The notes beneath the pieces are model-generated. The model was not told the DNA's origin, searched no databases, and was given only the letters and a program-made list of their open reading frames with translations. DNA of 64,000 nt from an uncultured Collinsella sp. (lineage in GTDB: Bacteria > Actinomycetota > Coriobacteriia > Coriobacteriales > Coriobacteriaceae): the NCBI GenBank assembly GCA_958408685.1, contig CATYLC010000002.1:62001-126000 (forward strand), given 5' to 3'. Shown piece by piece: positions 24,350-32,178 of the stretch. The translations under genes were made by a program, and so were the position numbers. How positions within the stretch are numbered: the first letter of the stretch is position 1; each line of letters opens with the position of its first letter.

Positions 24350-25051
24350 TTACAGCCCGCGAATCCGTACGGCCTCGGGCGGAAACTCCTGCTCGCCGGC
24401 ATCGGTCTTGATAGTCGCGCGGCCCCAGATGTCCAGGCCCGCAAACACGCCGACCGCGAGCGGCAGACCGTTAGGCGACACCGCCGCGACCTGACGACCC
24501 AGCAGCGGCACCATATCGAAGTACTCGCCCAACACGGGGCCCAGCGGACCGGCAGCGCCCTGCGGCGTGTTGGCGGCAACCGCCCAGGCGTCAACGCGAG
24601 CGAGCACCGCCGCGGCCAGTGCCTCGACCAGCACCTCGTCGGCAACATCCACACCGAGCTCGCTCAGCGCCGAACGCTCAATTTCCACCGTCACGGCACC
24701 GAACATACCTGCGGCACCGGCGCCACCGTTGACGGCGACGCGTGCAAACGACGTCTCAAACGCGGGCGCGCCGCACACAATGTCGCTCGGCCACTGAATG
24801 CCCACCTTGCCGGCAAGGCCCAGGCCCGGCGTCGACGCCGTGCCCACAAGCGCGTCCATCATGCCCATCGCCGCCACAAACGGCAGGCCATGGAAGGCAT
24901 GCATATTCACACCCGGACGCACGACCAGCGAAAACGTCAGCGATGCATCGCCCGCGCTCCACGCGCACCAGCCTGCGGACACACCTTCGCGACCCGCGTC
25001 GCGCGCGGCATCGAGCTCAGTGCCAGCGGCTACGGCGTTCATCTCAATCAT
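24350..25051 (-). CDS. Biotin/lipoate protein ligase-like protein, divergent
   Basis: A 233-residue protein resembling the catalytic domain of biotin-protein ligase: GKVGIQWPSDIVCG (residues ~87-100) matches the KWPND(I) block, and a C-terminal SH3-like part (GLDIWGRATIKTD) resembles the BirA tail. The usual N-terminal GRGRxGRxW biotinyl-AMP loop is replaced by a non-conserved stretch (VSAGWCAWSAGD), so ligase activity is doubtful. There is no N-terminal DNA-binding domain. The ATG follows directly on the stop of the folP-folK gene, with no good SD, so it is probably translated by coupling. Confidence 0.6.
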   Translation of the reverse strand: MIEMNAVAAGTELDAARDAGREGVSAGWCAWSAGDASLTFSLVVRPGVNMHAFHGLPFVAAMGMMDALVGTASTPGLGLAGKVGIQWPSDIVCGAPAFETSFARVAVNGGAGAAGMFGAVTVEIERSALSELGVDVADEVLVEALAAAVLARVDAWAVAANTPQGAAGPLGPVLGEYFDMVPLLGRQVAAVSPNGLPLAVGVFAGLDIWGRATIKTDAGEQEFPPEAVRIRGL

Positions 25052-26779
25052 CTACATACGCCCCAATTCACCCACGATATGGCCCACGCGATCCTCAGGC
25101 TCCTTGACCTCGACGCCGTTGTAGCGGAAGAACCGCGCCGGGTCGTGCATCAGATCCTCGAGCGGCACCAGCACAAAGTCACGCTCGCCAATGAGCGGAT
25201 GCGGCAGGCGCAGCTTCTTGCCGCCGTGGGTCTCGCCATCCATCCACAGCAGGTCCAGGTCGATGGTGCGCGGGCCGTTGACCTTGGCCTTCTTGGAGCG
25301 GTCGCGGCCCAGCTCGGCCTCGATCTTCATAAGCTCGTCGAGCAGCACCAGCGGCGCCAGCTCGGTCTTAATCTCGATGACGGCATTGGCAAAGGCGTCC
25401 TGGCGCGTCTCGTAGGCCGGTTCGCTCTCGTAGATGCGTGAGCAGTTGGACACGCAGGTAAGCGGGATTTCGGCGATCATGTCGCGTGCGGCGCGGATGT
25501 TGTCGCAACGATGCCCCAGATTGGAGCCCACGGCCACAAACGCGCGACGCGGCTGCGGCTTAGCAACAGCCCAGTAACCGTTCAGGAACTGCGCAAAGCC
25601 CGCGACGTCGTGCACGCGCACAATGTTGGCACCGGCCTGGATAGCGCCCAGGCACACGCCGAACGTGGCGGCATCGCGCTCGGCGGCCTCGGTCACGCCC
25701 GAGACAGCGCCCACAAAGCGCTTGCGCGACACGGCGCACATGAGCGGATATCCCAGCGACGCCATCTTGGCGGTCTCGCGCTGGATGACGATATCCTCGT
25801 TGGCCGTCTTGCCAAAGCCCGGGCCCGGATCGATGCAGATGCGGTCGCGCGACACGCCGGCGTGGATGAGTGCGCGGGCCTGATCGGACAGAAAGCCCAT
25901 GACGCGGCGCATGATGGGCGCCGAATCAGGCAGGGTAAAGCGGCGAAGCTGCGAGGTGGGAACATAAGCCTCCTCGCGGCGGGCGCTGCGGCGCATCATG
26001 GCGGCCAGGTGATCGCTGGGCTCCGGCGAGAACTCAGGGTTCGCGGCGGCCTCGGCGACAGGGGCGGCCTCTTCGGCAGCCGGTGCCTCCTGCTTCTGCT
26101 CGTCCGTAGGCTCGGACGCGGGCTCCGGATCTCCAAACGGCAGCGAGGGCTGCACCACGCCACCCGGCAGCCTGGCCTCCGTCTTGGGCTCGCCCAGCAA
26201 CTTGCCACGGCGACGGCGGGCAGGCCTCTCCGCCTCGCGCGCGGCCTCAGCAGCTGCCTCGCGCGCCTTCTCGGCAACAAACGCCGCGGCAGAGGTATCA
26301 AGCTGCACCGTCGCGTGCGTACGAGCGGAAGCGGCGACCTCGCCGGCGTGCATCACGATAACGCCGCAGGTGCTCGTCTTAACAAACTCAACCATCTTGG
26401 GGTCGGTGAAGCCCGTCACGTCGTTGACGATAGAGGCGCCGCAGCGCACGGCCGCCTTAGCAACCGCCACGTGACGCGTGTCAATCGAGACGATAGCGCC
26501 CTCTTTGGCCAGCGCGCGCACCACGGGCAGCACGCGGCGAGCCTCCTCGTCGGGGTTGACCGGGGTAAAACCAGGGCGCGTGGACTCGCCGCCCACGTCG
26601 ATGATGTCGGCGCCGGCGTCGAGCATCGCCAGGCCGTACTCGATGGCGGCATCCGGGTCGAAGTGTTCCCCGCCATCGCTAAACGAATCGGGCGTCACGT
26701 TGAGGACGCCCATGATGCGCGGACGGTCAAAGCTGAGCTCGTACTTTCCGCACCGCCATGTCTTGCTATCGTTCGCCAT
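25052..26779 (-). CDS. Fused dihydropteroate synthase (FolP) - HPPK (FolK)
   Basis: A 575-residue bifunctional folate enzyme. FolP: IMGVLNVTPDSFSDGG (22-37), DVGGESTRPG (61-70), SIDTRH and DPGPGFGKT (317-325), KRFVGAVSG. FolK occupies 411-575: RRAFVAVGSNLGHRCDNI, IDLDLLW and LPHP. FolK acts just before FolP in the pathway (pyrophosphorylation of 6-hydroxymethyl-dihydropterin). A ~115-residue, mostly disordered Glu/Pro/Arg-rich insert (about 170-285) splits the FolP barrel between MHAGEVA and the DPGPGFGK loop. The start at 26779 (MANDSK) has GAGGAGG at 6 nt; upstream starts are worse. No folB or folE is in the window. Confidence 0.92.
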   Translation of the reverse strand: MANDSKTWRCGKYELSFDRPRIMGVLNVTPDSFSDGGEHFDPDAAIEYGLAMLDAGADIIDVGGESTRPGFTPVNPDEEARRVLPVVRALAKEGAIVSIDTRHVAVAKAAVRCGASIVNDVTGFTDPKMVEFVKTSTCGVIVMHAGEVAASARTHATVQLDTSAAAFVAEKAREAAAEAAREAERPARRRRGKLLGEPKTEARLPGGVVQPSLPFGDPEPASEPTDEQKQEAPAAEEAAPVAEAAANPEFSPEPSDHLAAMMRRSARREEAYVPTSQLRRFTLPDSAPIMRRVMGFLSDQARALIHAGVSRDRICIDPGPGFGKTANEDIVIQRETAKMASLGYPLMCAVSRKRFVGAVSGVTEAAERDAATFGVCLGAIQAGANIVRVHDVAGFAQFLNGYWAVAKPQPRRAFVAVGSNLGHRCDNIRAARDMIAEIPLTCVSNCSRIYESEPAYETRQDAFANAVIEIKTELAPLVLLDELMKIEAELGRDRSKKAKVNGPRTIDLDLLWMDGETHGGKKLRLPHPLIGERDFVLVPLEDLMHDPARFFRYNGVEVKEPEDRVGHIVGELGRM

Positions 26780-26873
26780 GAACATCCTCCTCAAATGCCC
26801 GCGCCGCCGCGCTCGGGCGCAGACGGCGGGGTCGCTTTGCAATCAGTCTTTCTATTGTATCCGCGCACACGGG

Positions 26874-27626
26874 CTAGAACGCAAACGCGGCCGCGATGTC
26901 GCAAGAAATCAGCAGGTCGGCATTTGCATCCTGATCGGTGGGAGCAAGATTGCAAATGGCCAGCGTATCGCCGGTAAAGTAACGCGTAAGGCCCGCCGCC
27001 GGATACACCACGAGCGAGGTCCCGCCCACAATGAGGGCATCGGCCGCGGCGATGGCGGCAACGGCGCCGGTCAGCACATGCTCGTCGAGCGGCTCCTCGT
27101 AGAGCACCACATCGGGCTTGATGCGCCCACCGCACGCAGGACACACGGGTACGCCCGCGGCGTCCTCGTGCTCGCGCGAGCAAATCCACTCGGCGCTATA
27201 GACCGCGCCGCACGACTGGCAAATGTTGCGATGGACCGATCCGTGCAGCTCGAACACGCGCTGCGAGCCGGCCATCTGATGCAGGCCGTCGATATTTTGC
27301 GTCACCACGGCATTTAGCTTACCGGCGCGCTCCAGCTCGGCCAGCTTGGTGTGGCAGCGGTTGGGCTTGGCGCCAAGCGCAATCATCTTGGTGCGGTAGA
27401 AGTCGAAGAACTCGGCCGGATGTGCCTCATAAAAGCTATGCGAAAGCATAGTCTCGGGCGGGTAGGCAAACTGCTGGTGATACAGGCCGTCCACGCTGCG
27501 GAAATCGGGGATGCCACTCGCCGTGGAAACACCAGCGCCACCAAAGAAGACCACGCGCTTGTGGGTACCGAACAGCTCCGCCAGCGCAGCGGAGGCCTGC
27601 TTGGGGTCCGTTATCGCCTGCGTCAT
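26874..27626 (-). CDS. NAD-dependent protein deacylase, sirtuin (Sir2) family
   Basis: A 250-residue sirtuin. NAD-binding GGAGVSTASGIPDFR lies near residues 29-43, TQNIDGLH near 115 and the catalytic HG in FELHGSVH. A zinc ribbon is formed by CQSC and CPAC. GGTSLVVYPAA is the conserved C-terminal nucleotide site. The start at 27626 is set by GGAGGA 5 nt upstream. It removes acyl groups from lysines using NAD. It is co-oriented with, and upstream of, the folate genes (95-nt gap). Confidence 0.93.
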   Translation of the reverse strand: MTQAITDPKQASAALAELFGTHKRVVFFGGAGVSTASGIPDFRSVDGLYHQQFAYPPETMLSHSFYEAHPAEFFDFYRTKMIALGAKPNRCHTKLAELERAGKLNAVVTQNIDGLHQMAGSQRVFELHGSVHRNICQSCGAVYSAEWICSREHEDAAGVPVCPACGGRIKPDVVLYEEPLDEHVLTGAVAAIAAADALIVGGTSLVVYPAAGLTRYFTGDTLAICNLAPTDQDANADLLISCDIAAAFAF

Positions 27627-27761
27627 ATGAGTCCTCCGTCCTTGTTGGTCGGGCAGCATCGGGCGACATCCCGGCATGCGGCCTTTGAGTCAGCACGCGC
27701 GGAGCCCACCCCGCCCCTGTTGCGCTAATCTTAAGCCTGCAAACCCCGTCGAAAGGACACC

Positions 27762-28580
27762 ATGCCTCAGACTTACACTTTCGCCTCGTGGAACGTCAAC
27801 GGTCTGCGCGCCGTGCTCAAAAAGGACCCGAGCTTTATCCAGATCGCGCAGGAACTCAATGTCGATGTCCTGGCGCTGCAGGAGACCAAGCTGCAAGAGG
27901 GCCAGGTCGATATCGACCTGGCCGGCTATCGCCAAACCTGGAGCTACGCCGAGCGCAAAGGCTATTCGGGCACTGCGGTCTTTAGCCGCCAGGAACCGCT
28001 GCGCACGCTGCACGCCGACGCACTGCTACCCTACGCTGGCGAGGACAAGGCGGCCGAGCTCGTCGCCCAAGCCGCAACCGAGGGCCGCGTCTGCGCGCTC
28101 GAGTTCGACAAGTTTTGGTTTGTGGATGTTTACACGCCTAACGCCCAAAATGAGCTCGCGCGCATCGATGTGCGCATGGCCTGGGACGATGCCTATCGCG
28201 GCTTTTTGGCGGGACTCGAGCGCGAGACCGGCAAGCCCGTCGTAACCTGCGGCGACTTTAACGTGGCGCACGAGGAAATCGACCTTAAGAACCCTAAGTC
28301 CAACCGCGGCAACGCAGGCTTTTCGGACGAGGAGCGCGGTAAGTTTACCGAGCTCCTCGACGCCGGTTTTACCGATACCTGGCGCGCGGCAAATCCCGAC
28401 GTCGAGGGCGTCTACAGCTGGTGGAGCTATCGCTTTAATGCCCGCAAGAACAACGCCGGCTGGCGCATCGACTACTTCCTGGTGAGCGACGCAATCGCCG
28501 GCAATGTGCGCGACGCCGGCATCCGCGGCGACATCTTTGGCAGTGACCACTGCCCCGTCACCCTCACCCTAGAGCTCTAG
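27762..28580 (+). CDS. xth: Exodeoxyribonuclease III
   Basis: A 272-residue AP endonuclease/3'-5' exonuclease. Metal and catalytic motifs appear in order: SWNVNGLRA, LQETKLQ, the Tyr of VDVYTPNAQ, TCGDFNVAH, WRIDYFLVS and the final GSDHCPV. It belongs to the ExoA/Xth group rather than longer eukaryotic APEs. AAAGGAC precedes the ATG by 3-4 nt. It acts in base-excision repair. It is divergent from the sirtuin. Confidence 0.95.
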   Translation: MPQTYTFASWNVNGLRAVLKKDPSFIQIAQELNVDVLALQETKLQEGQVDIDLAGYRQTWSYAERKGYSGTAVFSRQEPLRTLHADALLPYAGEDKAAELVAQAATEGRVCALEFDKFWFVDVYTPNAQNELARIDVRMAWDDAYRGFLAGLERETGKPVVTCGDFNVAHEEIDLKNPKSNRGNAGFSDEERGKFTELLDAGFTDTWRAANPDVEGVYSWWSYRFNARKNNAGWRIDYFLVSDAIAGNVRDAGIRGDIFGSDHCPVTLTLEL

Positions 28581-28597
28581 CCCCAAGTAATTCCTCT

Positions 28598-28706
28598 AGG
28601 GGACAGAGGAAAACAGATCATGTGACCCCTCTCCCCCTATAAGTTGCGGTGGAATAGTTCCTGTTTGGGCAGCAAATAGCCAAAAACGAGAACTATTCCA
28701 CCGCAA
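28598..28706. repeat. Two palindromic elements after xth
   Basis: At 28598-28625 the minus strand reads ATGATCTGTTTTCCTCTGTC then CCC, close to the motif beside elements B1, B2 and A2 near the adhesin. At 28644-28706 a perfect 17-nt inverted repeat TTGCGGTGGAATAGTTC / GAACTATTCCACCGCAA encloses a 29-nt loop. Confidence 0.75.
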
Positions 28707-28730
28707 GTTCGTGTGGGAACGCGAAATGCC

Positions 28731-29444
28731 CTACAGTCCGTATTTCACGACGACACGGTTGATGCGACGGCACCAAGGCTTGTACAAGGCGGCCAAAAAC
28801 ACGCAGGTCGCAAGGCCGTGCGTGATATCGAACGGCACTGCCGTGGCAAGACGCGCCACGGCACCCGCCCAAGTAAGCGGCTGTACAAATCCAATGATGT
28901 CATACGCGTTGATCACGACGCCATAGAGCAGGCCCGACGCAAAGCCGTACGCCAGCAGCGCTGGCATGCGCACGGTGCCGTCGGCGCGGTCGAACGCACC
29001 CGCATACGCCAGCGCACCGCCAACATAGCCAACCAGACCCCAGGCATACATCTGCCACGGCGTCCACATGCCCTGTCCAAAAAAGAAATTGCTGGTCAGC
29101 GCCGCCAGCGCGCCAACCATAAAACCATTGCGGCGGCCAAGCGTCGCCCCCGCGATAATGGCGATGGCGCTCACCGGTTTAAAGTCGGGAATGGGCCCAA
29201 ACAGGATGCGCCCCGCCGCCGCCAGCGCCGCCAGCACCAGCGTGGGCATAATCTGGCGCAGGCCTGGACGCGATGCCTCATAGCCCGCAAAGAACAGCGC
29301 AAGCACCAACGCCACCACAACCAGCATGGCCAACGCTGCCTGCTCAACACCCGCCAGCAACGCGGCAGCCATCACCGCCGGCACCGCCAACAACAGCGGG
29401 ATCTCCAGTTTTGCAAGCAAACGCGAGAAACGACAGTCCGTCAT
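28731..29444 (-). CDS. ECF transporter S (substrate-binding) component
   Basis: A 237-residue membrane protein with about six hydrophobic segments. The conserved central block (PIPDFKPVSAIAIIAG; LTSNFFFGQGMWTPWQM) is found in ECF S components; some relatives are annotated for cobalamin or precursors, but the substrate cannot be told here. The start at 29444 is 4 nt past the ATPase stop; a long upstream frame lies inside the ATPase gene. The operon order T, fused ATPases, S makes a dedicated (group I) ECF transporter. No riboswitch is recognisable upstream of the operon to reveal the ligand. Confidence 0.8.
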   Translation of the reverse strand: MTDCRFSRLLAKLEIPLLLAVPAVMAAALLAGVEQAALAMLVVVALVLALFFAGYEASRPGLRQIMPTLVLAALAAAGRILFGPIPDFKPVSAIAIIAGATLGRRNGFMVGALAALTSNFFFGQGMWTPWQMYAWGLVGYVGGALAYAGAFDRADGTVRMPALLAYGFASGLLYGVVINAYDIIGFVQPLTWAGAVARLATAVPFDITHGLATCVFLAALYKPWCRRINRVVVKYGL

Positions 29445-29448
29445 CCCA

Positions 29449-31092
29449 TCACGCCCTATAGAACACGTTGTCGGCAAAGAAGTCGGCCGGCGGCTCCATG
29501 CAGGCAATCTCGCCGTCAAACATCATGGCGACGTCGTCGGCTACCTGCTCGGCAAAGTCCAAATCGTGCGTAGCCATGATGACGGTGCCGCCAGCCTTTG
29601 CATGGTCACGCAGGGCGCGGGCGATGATGCGGCGGCTGAACAGGTCTAGACCCTTGGTGGGCTCATCGAGCAATAGCAGTTCGGGGCCGATTAGCAGCAG
29701 TTTTGCCAATGCAAGCAGTTGACGCTGCCCGCCCGAAAGATCGTACGGATGGCGTCCATCCAGACCCGACAACCCCAAGCTCGCCGCACGCTCCCGCGCC
29801 AAGTTCTCGTCATATCCGCAGGTCGAGGCCCATTCCATCAGCTCATCGCGAACCGTCTCGGCAACCAGCAATGCTTTGGGATTCTGAGGCAGCAGCGCCG
29901 CCGAGGCCGCTCCGCGCACCATGCGGCCGCGCTGCAGCTTGGCGGTCTTCGCCAGCACTGAAAGCATCGTCGACTTACCGCATCCGTTGCCGCCCACGAT
30001 CGCATGCACCGCACCGGCCGAAAACGCCACGTCGAGCCCACGCAGCACCCAACCGCCCGCGCGATTGTAGCGAAACCAGCCTTCCGACAAGGTGGTAGCC
30101 GACCCGCCGTACATTTTTTGGAGTATTCTGCTTCCATCCGTGCGCGGGAACGCTTCCGAGCCGTTCTCGAGCGACGTTTGCGCCACAAATTCTGACGATT
30201 TGTCCAATTCCGAACTTTTTTTCGCGCTCGATACGTCCCCGGGCAGCTCCAGAGAGCCCAAATTGTCCTCACGCCTGCTGAATACTCCGTTTTTTGCACA
30301 TCGGATGGCACCCCACCCCAACATGTCGTCGGAAAACAGCGACTCTCGGCGTCCCAAAGAAGCCATATCCGCCACTTCGCGCACACGACCGCCCTCAATC
30401 CGGTACGCACACGTCGCGTATTCGAGCATTGGGCGCGGCTGATGCGTCGCCACAACAACCGTGCAGCCCAGCTCGCGATTCACACGAAACAGCGCGTGCA
30501 GGAAATTCTTCTCCGCAACCGGATCAAGCTGAGACGTGGGCTCGTCGAGTAGCAGCACGCGCGGACGCAGCGCCAGGACGGCGGCAAGCGACAGCAGCTG
30601 CTTGCGGCCACCCGAAAGCGTGTCAGTATCGCGGTGAAGCCAATCTTCCAGCCCAAAGAAATAGCTGGTCTCAGCTACGCGACGGCGCATCTCATCACGT
30701 GCTAGCCCCAAGTTTTCCAGGCCAAACGCCATCTCGTGCCACACGGTTTCGCACACGATCTGGTTCTCGGGATCCTGGAACACATAGCCCACGCGCTCCG
30801 CCGATGCCCGCACGTCCATGTCGGCAACGTTATCGCCCAGCACGCTCAGTTCGCCAGTGCGCTCGCCCGCCGGAGCGATCTCGGGCTTGAGCAGCGACAG
30901 CAGCGTCGACTTACCCGATCCGGTACCGCCAACAAGCAGCGCAAATGCACCTTGGGGAACAGACCAGTCGAGCCCCTCGAGCACCGCAGCATCAGCATCG
31001 GGGTAGGCAAAGCTCAGGCTCCGCACCTCAATCGCCGGCGCGGCCGAGCCATATGCCACACCCGCCGCCGAGCTCCTATCCAACCGAGCCAT
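29449..31092 (-). CDS. ECF transporter ATPase, two fused ATP-binding domains
   Basis: A 547-residue tandem ATPase (EcfA-EcfA'). Domain 1: Walker A VGGTGSGKSTLL (~54), signature LSGGRKQLLSLAAVLALRP, Walker B LLLDEPTSQLD. Domain 2: VGGNGCGKSTML (~375), LSGGQRQLLALAKLLL, LLLDEPTKGLD. The linker (about residues 250-340) is long, Ser/Glu-rich and coded by an A+T-rich patch holding an inverted repeat. The ATG shares its A with the stop of the T-component gene (TGATG). It drives uptake with the EcfT and S proteins on either side. Confidence 0.92.
   Translation of the reverse strand: MARLDRSSAAGVAYGSAAPAIEVRSLSFAYPDADAAVLEGLDWSVPQGAFALLVGGTGSGKSTLLSLLKPEIAPAGERTGELSVLGDNVADMDVRASAERVGYVFQDPENQIVCETVWHEMAFGLENLGLARDEMRRRVAETSYFFGLEDWLHRDTDTLSGGRKQLLSLAAVLALRPRVLLLDEPTSQLDPVAEKNFLHALFRVNRELGCTVVVATHQPRPMLEYATCAYRIEGGRVREVADMASLGRRESLFSDDMLGWGAIRCAKNGVFSRREDNLGSLELPGDVSSAKKSSELDKSSEFVAQTSLENGSEAFPRTDGSRILQKMYGGSATTLSEGWFRYNRAGGWVLRGLDVAFSAGAVHAIVGGNGCGKSTMLSVLAKTAKLQRGRMVRGAASAALLPQNPKALLVAETVRDELMEWASTCGYDENLARERAASLGLSGLDGRHPYDLSGGQRQLLALAKLLLIGPELLLLDEPTKGLDLFSRRIIARALRDHAKAGGTVIMATHDLDFAEQVADDVAMMFDGEIACMEPPADFFADNVFYRA
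30111..30300. repeat. Inverted-repeat element inside the ECF ATPase coding region
   Basis: Arms around GGAGTATTC (30120-30128) and GAATACTCC (30280-30288), each next to a T6 run, bound a ~190-nt segment that is A+T-richer than the gene and codes for the low-complexity linker (residues ~264-327). It looks like an in-frame insertion of an intergenic-type repeat. Confidence 0.55.
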
Positions 31093-32048
31093 CAGCCAAA
31101 CCTCTTCTCATCAATCGCGTGCAACGCGCAAGGCAGCATCATCCAGGCGGCGTACACGACATAGCCTGGCCACGGCGCCGGCACCGAGAGCTGCAGATAA
31201 AACGAATACTGCGTCGTCGCGGTCCACGCCACCGCCACCGCGGCAGCGCCAAACAGTACGAGCCCGGCCAGCGCGGCAACGTCACTGCGCCCCAGCCGAT
31301 ACCGCGCATACGTCGTACGACGCGTCGCGGCACCCCACCCGCGCGAGCGCATCGCGTCCGCGCGCTCCAGCGAATCTTCCATGCCCCAGCCCATCAACAC
31401 GCTCGACGCCCGCAGGCGCGATCGCACGGGATCGGTGGGCACGCGGCCCGGCACATCAATCGCATCCTGCACCGCCAGCACCGTACGACCGCGGCGTAAA
31501 AACTGCGGGATAAGCCTCATGCACATCGAGATCATGAGCGCAATCACCGGTGCGGCATTGCCCAGCAGCGCGAGCACCTTGTCGTATTCGAGCATCGACG
31601 CCGCGGCCTCAAACCACAGCACGCTCGCCACAAACAGCCCGCCCATGCACAGGCCATATACCATGCTTTCCAGATACACCGCGCGCATGCCAATACGGAA
31701 CAGCTCCGTCGAGCCCGAGGCGCTAAACAGCGGATTGACCAGCGCGATAATCAAAATCACCGGCAACTGCCAGCGGAGTGCGCCCAGCGTGCGGGCAGCC
31801 CCACGCGTCGCAAATCCATACGCCAGCCCGCCCGCAAGTGACAGCGCAATCAGCACCGGCTGCATCGAGAACATGGTGAGCCCCAGCGTCAGCACTATAT
31901 AGAGTGCCGGCACAGCCGGATGCGACATCGAGAACGCCGCGACGGGCTCGCCGCCAAACTCCTCTTGTATGTTGTCCACGGGCACCCCCGTCCCCTCGCT
32001 CAAACGACAGCTCCACAGCACCGCCAACGCCGCACGCAAGCAGTACAA
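31092..32048 (-). CDS. ECF transporter T (transmembrane) component
   Basis: Up to 318 residues. Hydrophobic helices begin at SHPAVPALYIVLTLGLTMF, as usual for EcfT just after the HP motif. The C-terminal cytoplasmic coupling region contains the short A-R-G-like motif ADAMRSRGWG, the known contact for the ATPases, and a second arginine-rich helix. The start is uncertain: candidates are the frame start at 32048, GTG codons near 31985-31980 (after GAGGGGACGGGG), and the ATG 41 codons in. It is the first gene of the ECF operon and divergent from glmU. Confidence 0.82.
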   Translation of the reverse strand: MYCLRAALAVLWSCRLSEGTGVPVDNIQEEFGGEPVAAFSMSHPAVPALYIVLTLGLTMFSMQPVLIALSLAGGLAYGFATRGAARTLGALRWQLPVILIIALVNPLFSASGSTELFRIGMRAVYLESMVYGLCMGGLFVASVLWFEAAASMLEYDKVLALLGNAAPVIALMISMCMRLIPQFLRRGRTVLAVQDAIDVPGRVPTDPVRSRLRASSVLMGWGMEDSLERADAMRSRGWGAATRRTTYARYRLGRSDVAALAGLVLFGAAAVAVAWTATTQYSFYLQLSVPAPWPGYVVYAAWMMLPCALHAIDEKRFG

Positions 32049-32178
32049 ACGTCACGCCGGCGGCACCGACATCGGCCCTCACGCATCAATCGTTACGCGC
32101 TCATCATATGCCTGCGGTATCATATTGCGCCGTGTATCGTTTCCAAACACACGTCTCTATAACGTAACAGGAGATCGC

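Noticed and set aside
32049..32178. Vitamin riboswitch in the ECF-glmU divergent gap
   Set aside because: The gap is too short and shows no cobalamin, TPP or FMN box; substrate of the ECF transporter cannot be inferred this way.
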